Shown: in pieces, positions 14,797 to 14,823 of the stretch
Position numbering within the stretch: position 1 is the stretch's first letter
How the letters are laid out: each line of letters begins with the position of its first letter
Source: Flavobacterium psychrophilum
GTDB taxonomy: Bacteria > Bacteroidota > Bacteroidia > Flavobacteriales > Flavobacteriaceae
Reading direction: 5' to 3'
Assembly (NCBI GenBank): GCA_945866505.1
Contig: CAMBHH010000077.1
Location: forward strand, 1 to 14,823
Length of the DNA: 14,823 bases
Translations under genes and position numbers: made by a program
The notes under the pieces: generated by a model
The model's database searches: none
What the model was told of the DNA's origin: nothing
The model's input: the letters and a program-made list of their open reading frames with translations, nothing else

Positions 14797-14823
14797 TATG
14801 TTTATTTCTTAACCGCAAAGATT

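Overview
The window reads as chromosome from a member of the Flavobacteriaceae, most likely Flavobacterium or a close relative. The support is a gliding-motility lipoprotein (GldH), a RicT/PSP1 protein with the Bacteroidetes-style Cys-rich N-terminus, AT-rich intergenic DNA with TAnnTTTG-type -7 promoter elements instead of E. coli -10 boxes, little Shine-Dalgarno signal, and intergenic hairpin repeats of a kind I associate with flavobacteria. This is mostly a housekeeping region; no phage, integrase, transposase gene, CRISPR array, rRNA or tRNA was seen.

Left part (1-4234). A divergent pair, an Nramp-type Mn/Fe transporter (minus strand, cut by the window edge) and a TonB-dependent outer-membrane receptor (plus strand), share a 91-bp intergenic region. 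That region carries an unusually symmetric operator-like dyad lying on the receptor promoter. A periplasmic thioredoxin-like protein starts on the base after the receptor stop codon, and the receptor plug has its own Cys-x-x-Cys pair. Together these suggest a metal-responsive uptake locus with a thiol-redox component. A bacilliredoxin gene with its own promoter and a strong terminator follows.

Middle part (4235-10951). A 567-bp gap holds a terminator, a small hairpin and a roughly 180-bp non-coding element with nested inverted repeats and a flanking 7-8 bp direct repeat, a probable MITE. Then come a Cys-rich lipoprotein, a tRNA U34 hydroxylase (TrhO) carrying an extra C-terminal beta-barrel-like domain, and a tight operon ricT-gldH-mrcA (Fe-S-type regulator, gliding lipoprotein, bifunctional penicillin-binding protein).

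Right part (10952-14823). A dispersed-repeat-like hairpin element separates mrcA from an OXA-like class D beta-lactamase lipoprotein whose usual YGN motif reads YKE. Next are the two subunits of a succinyl-CoA:3-oxoacid CoA-transferase, whose genes are separated by an AT-rich insert encoding a four-helix-bundle (23S intervening-sequence type) protein and a degenerate short tandem repeat. trpS, convergent with only 10 bp between the stop codons, closes the window.
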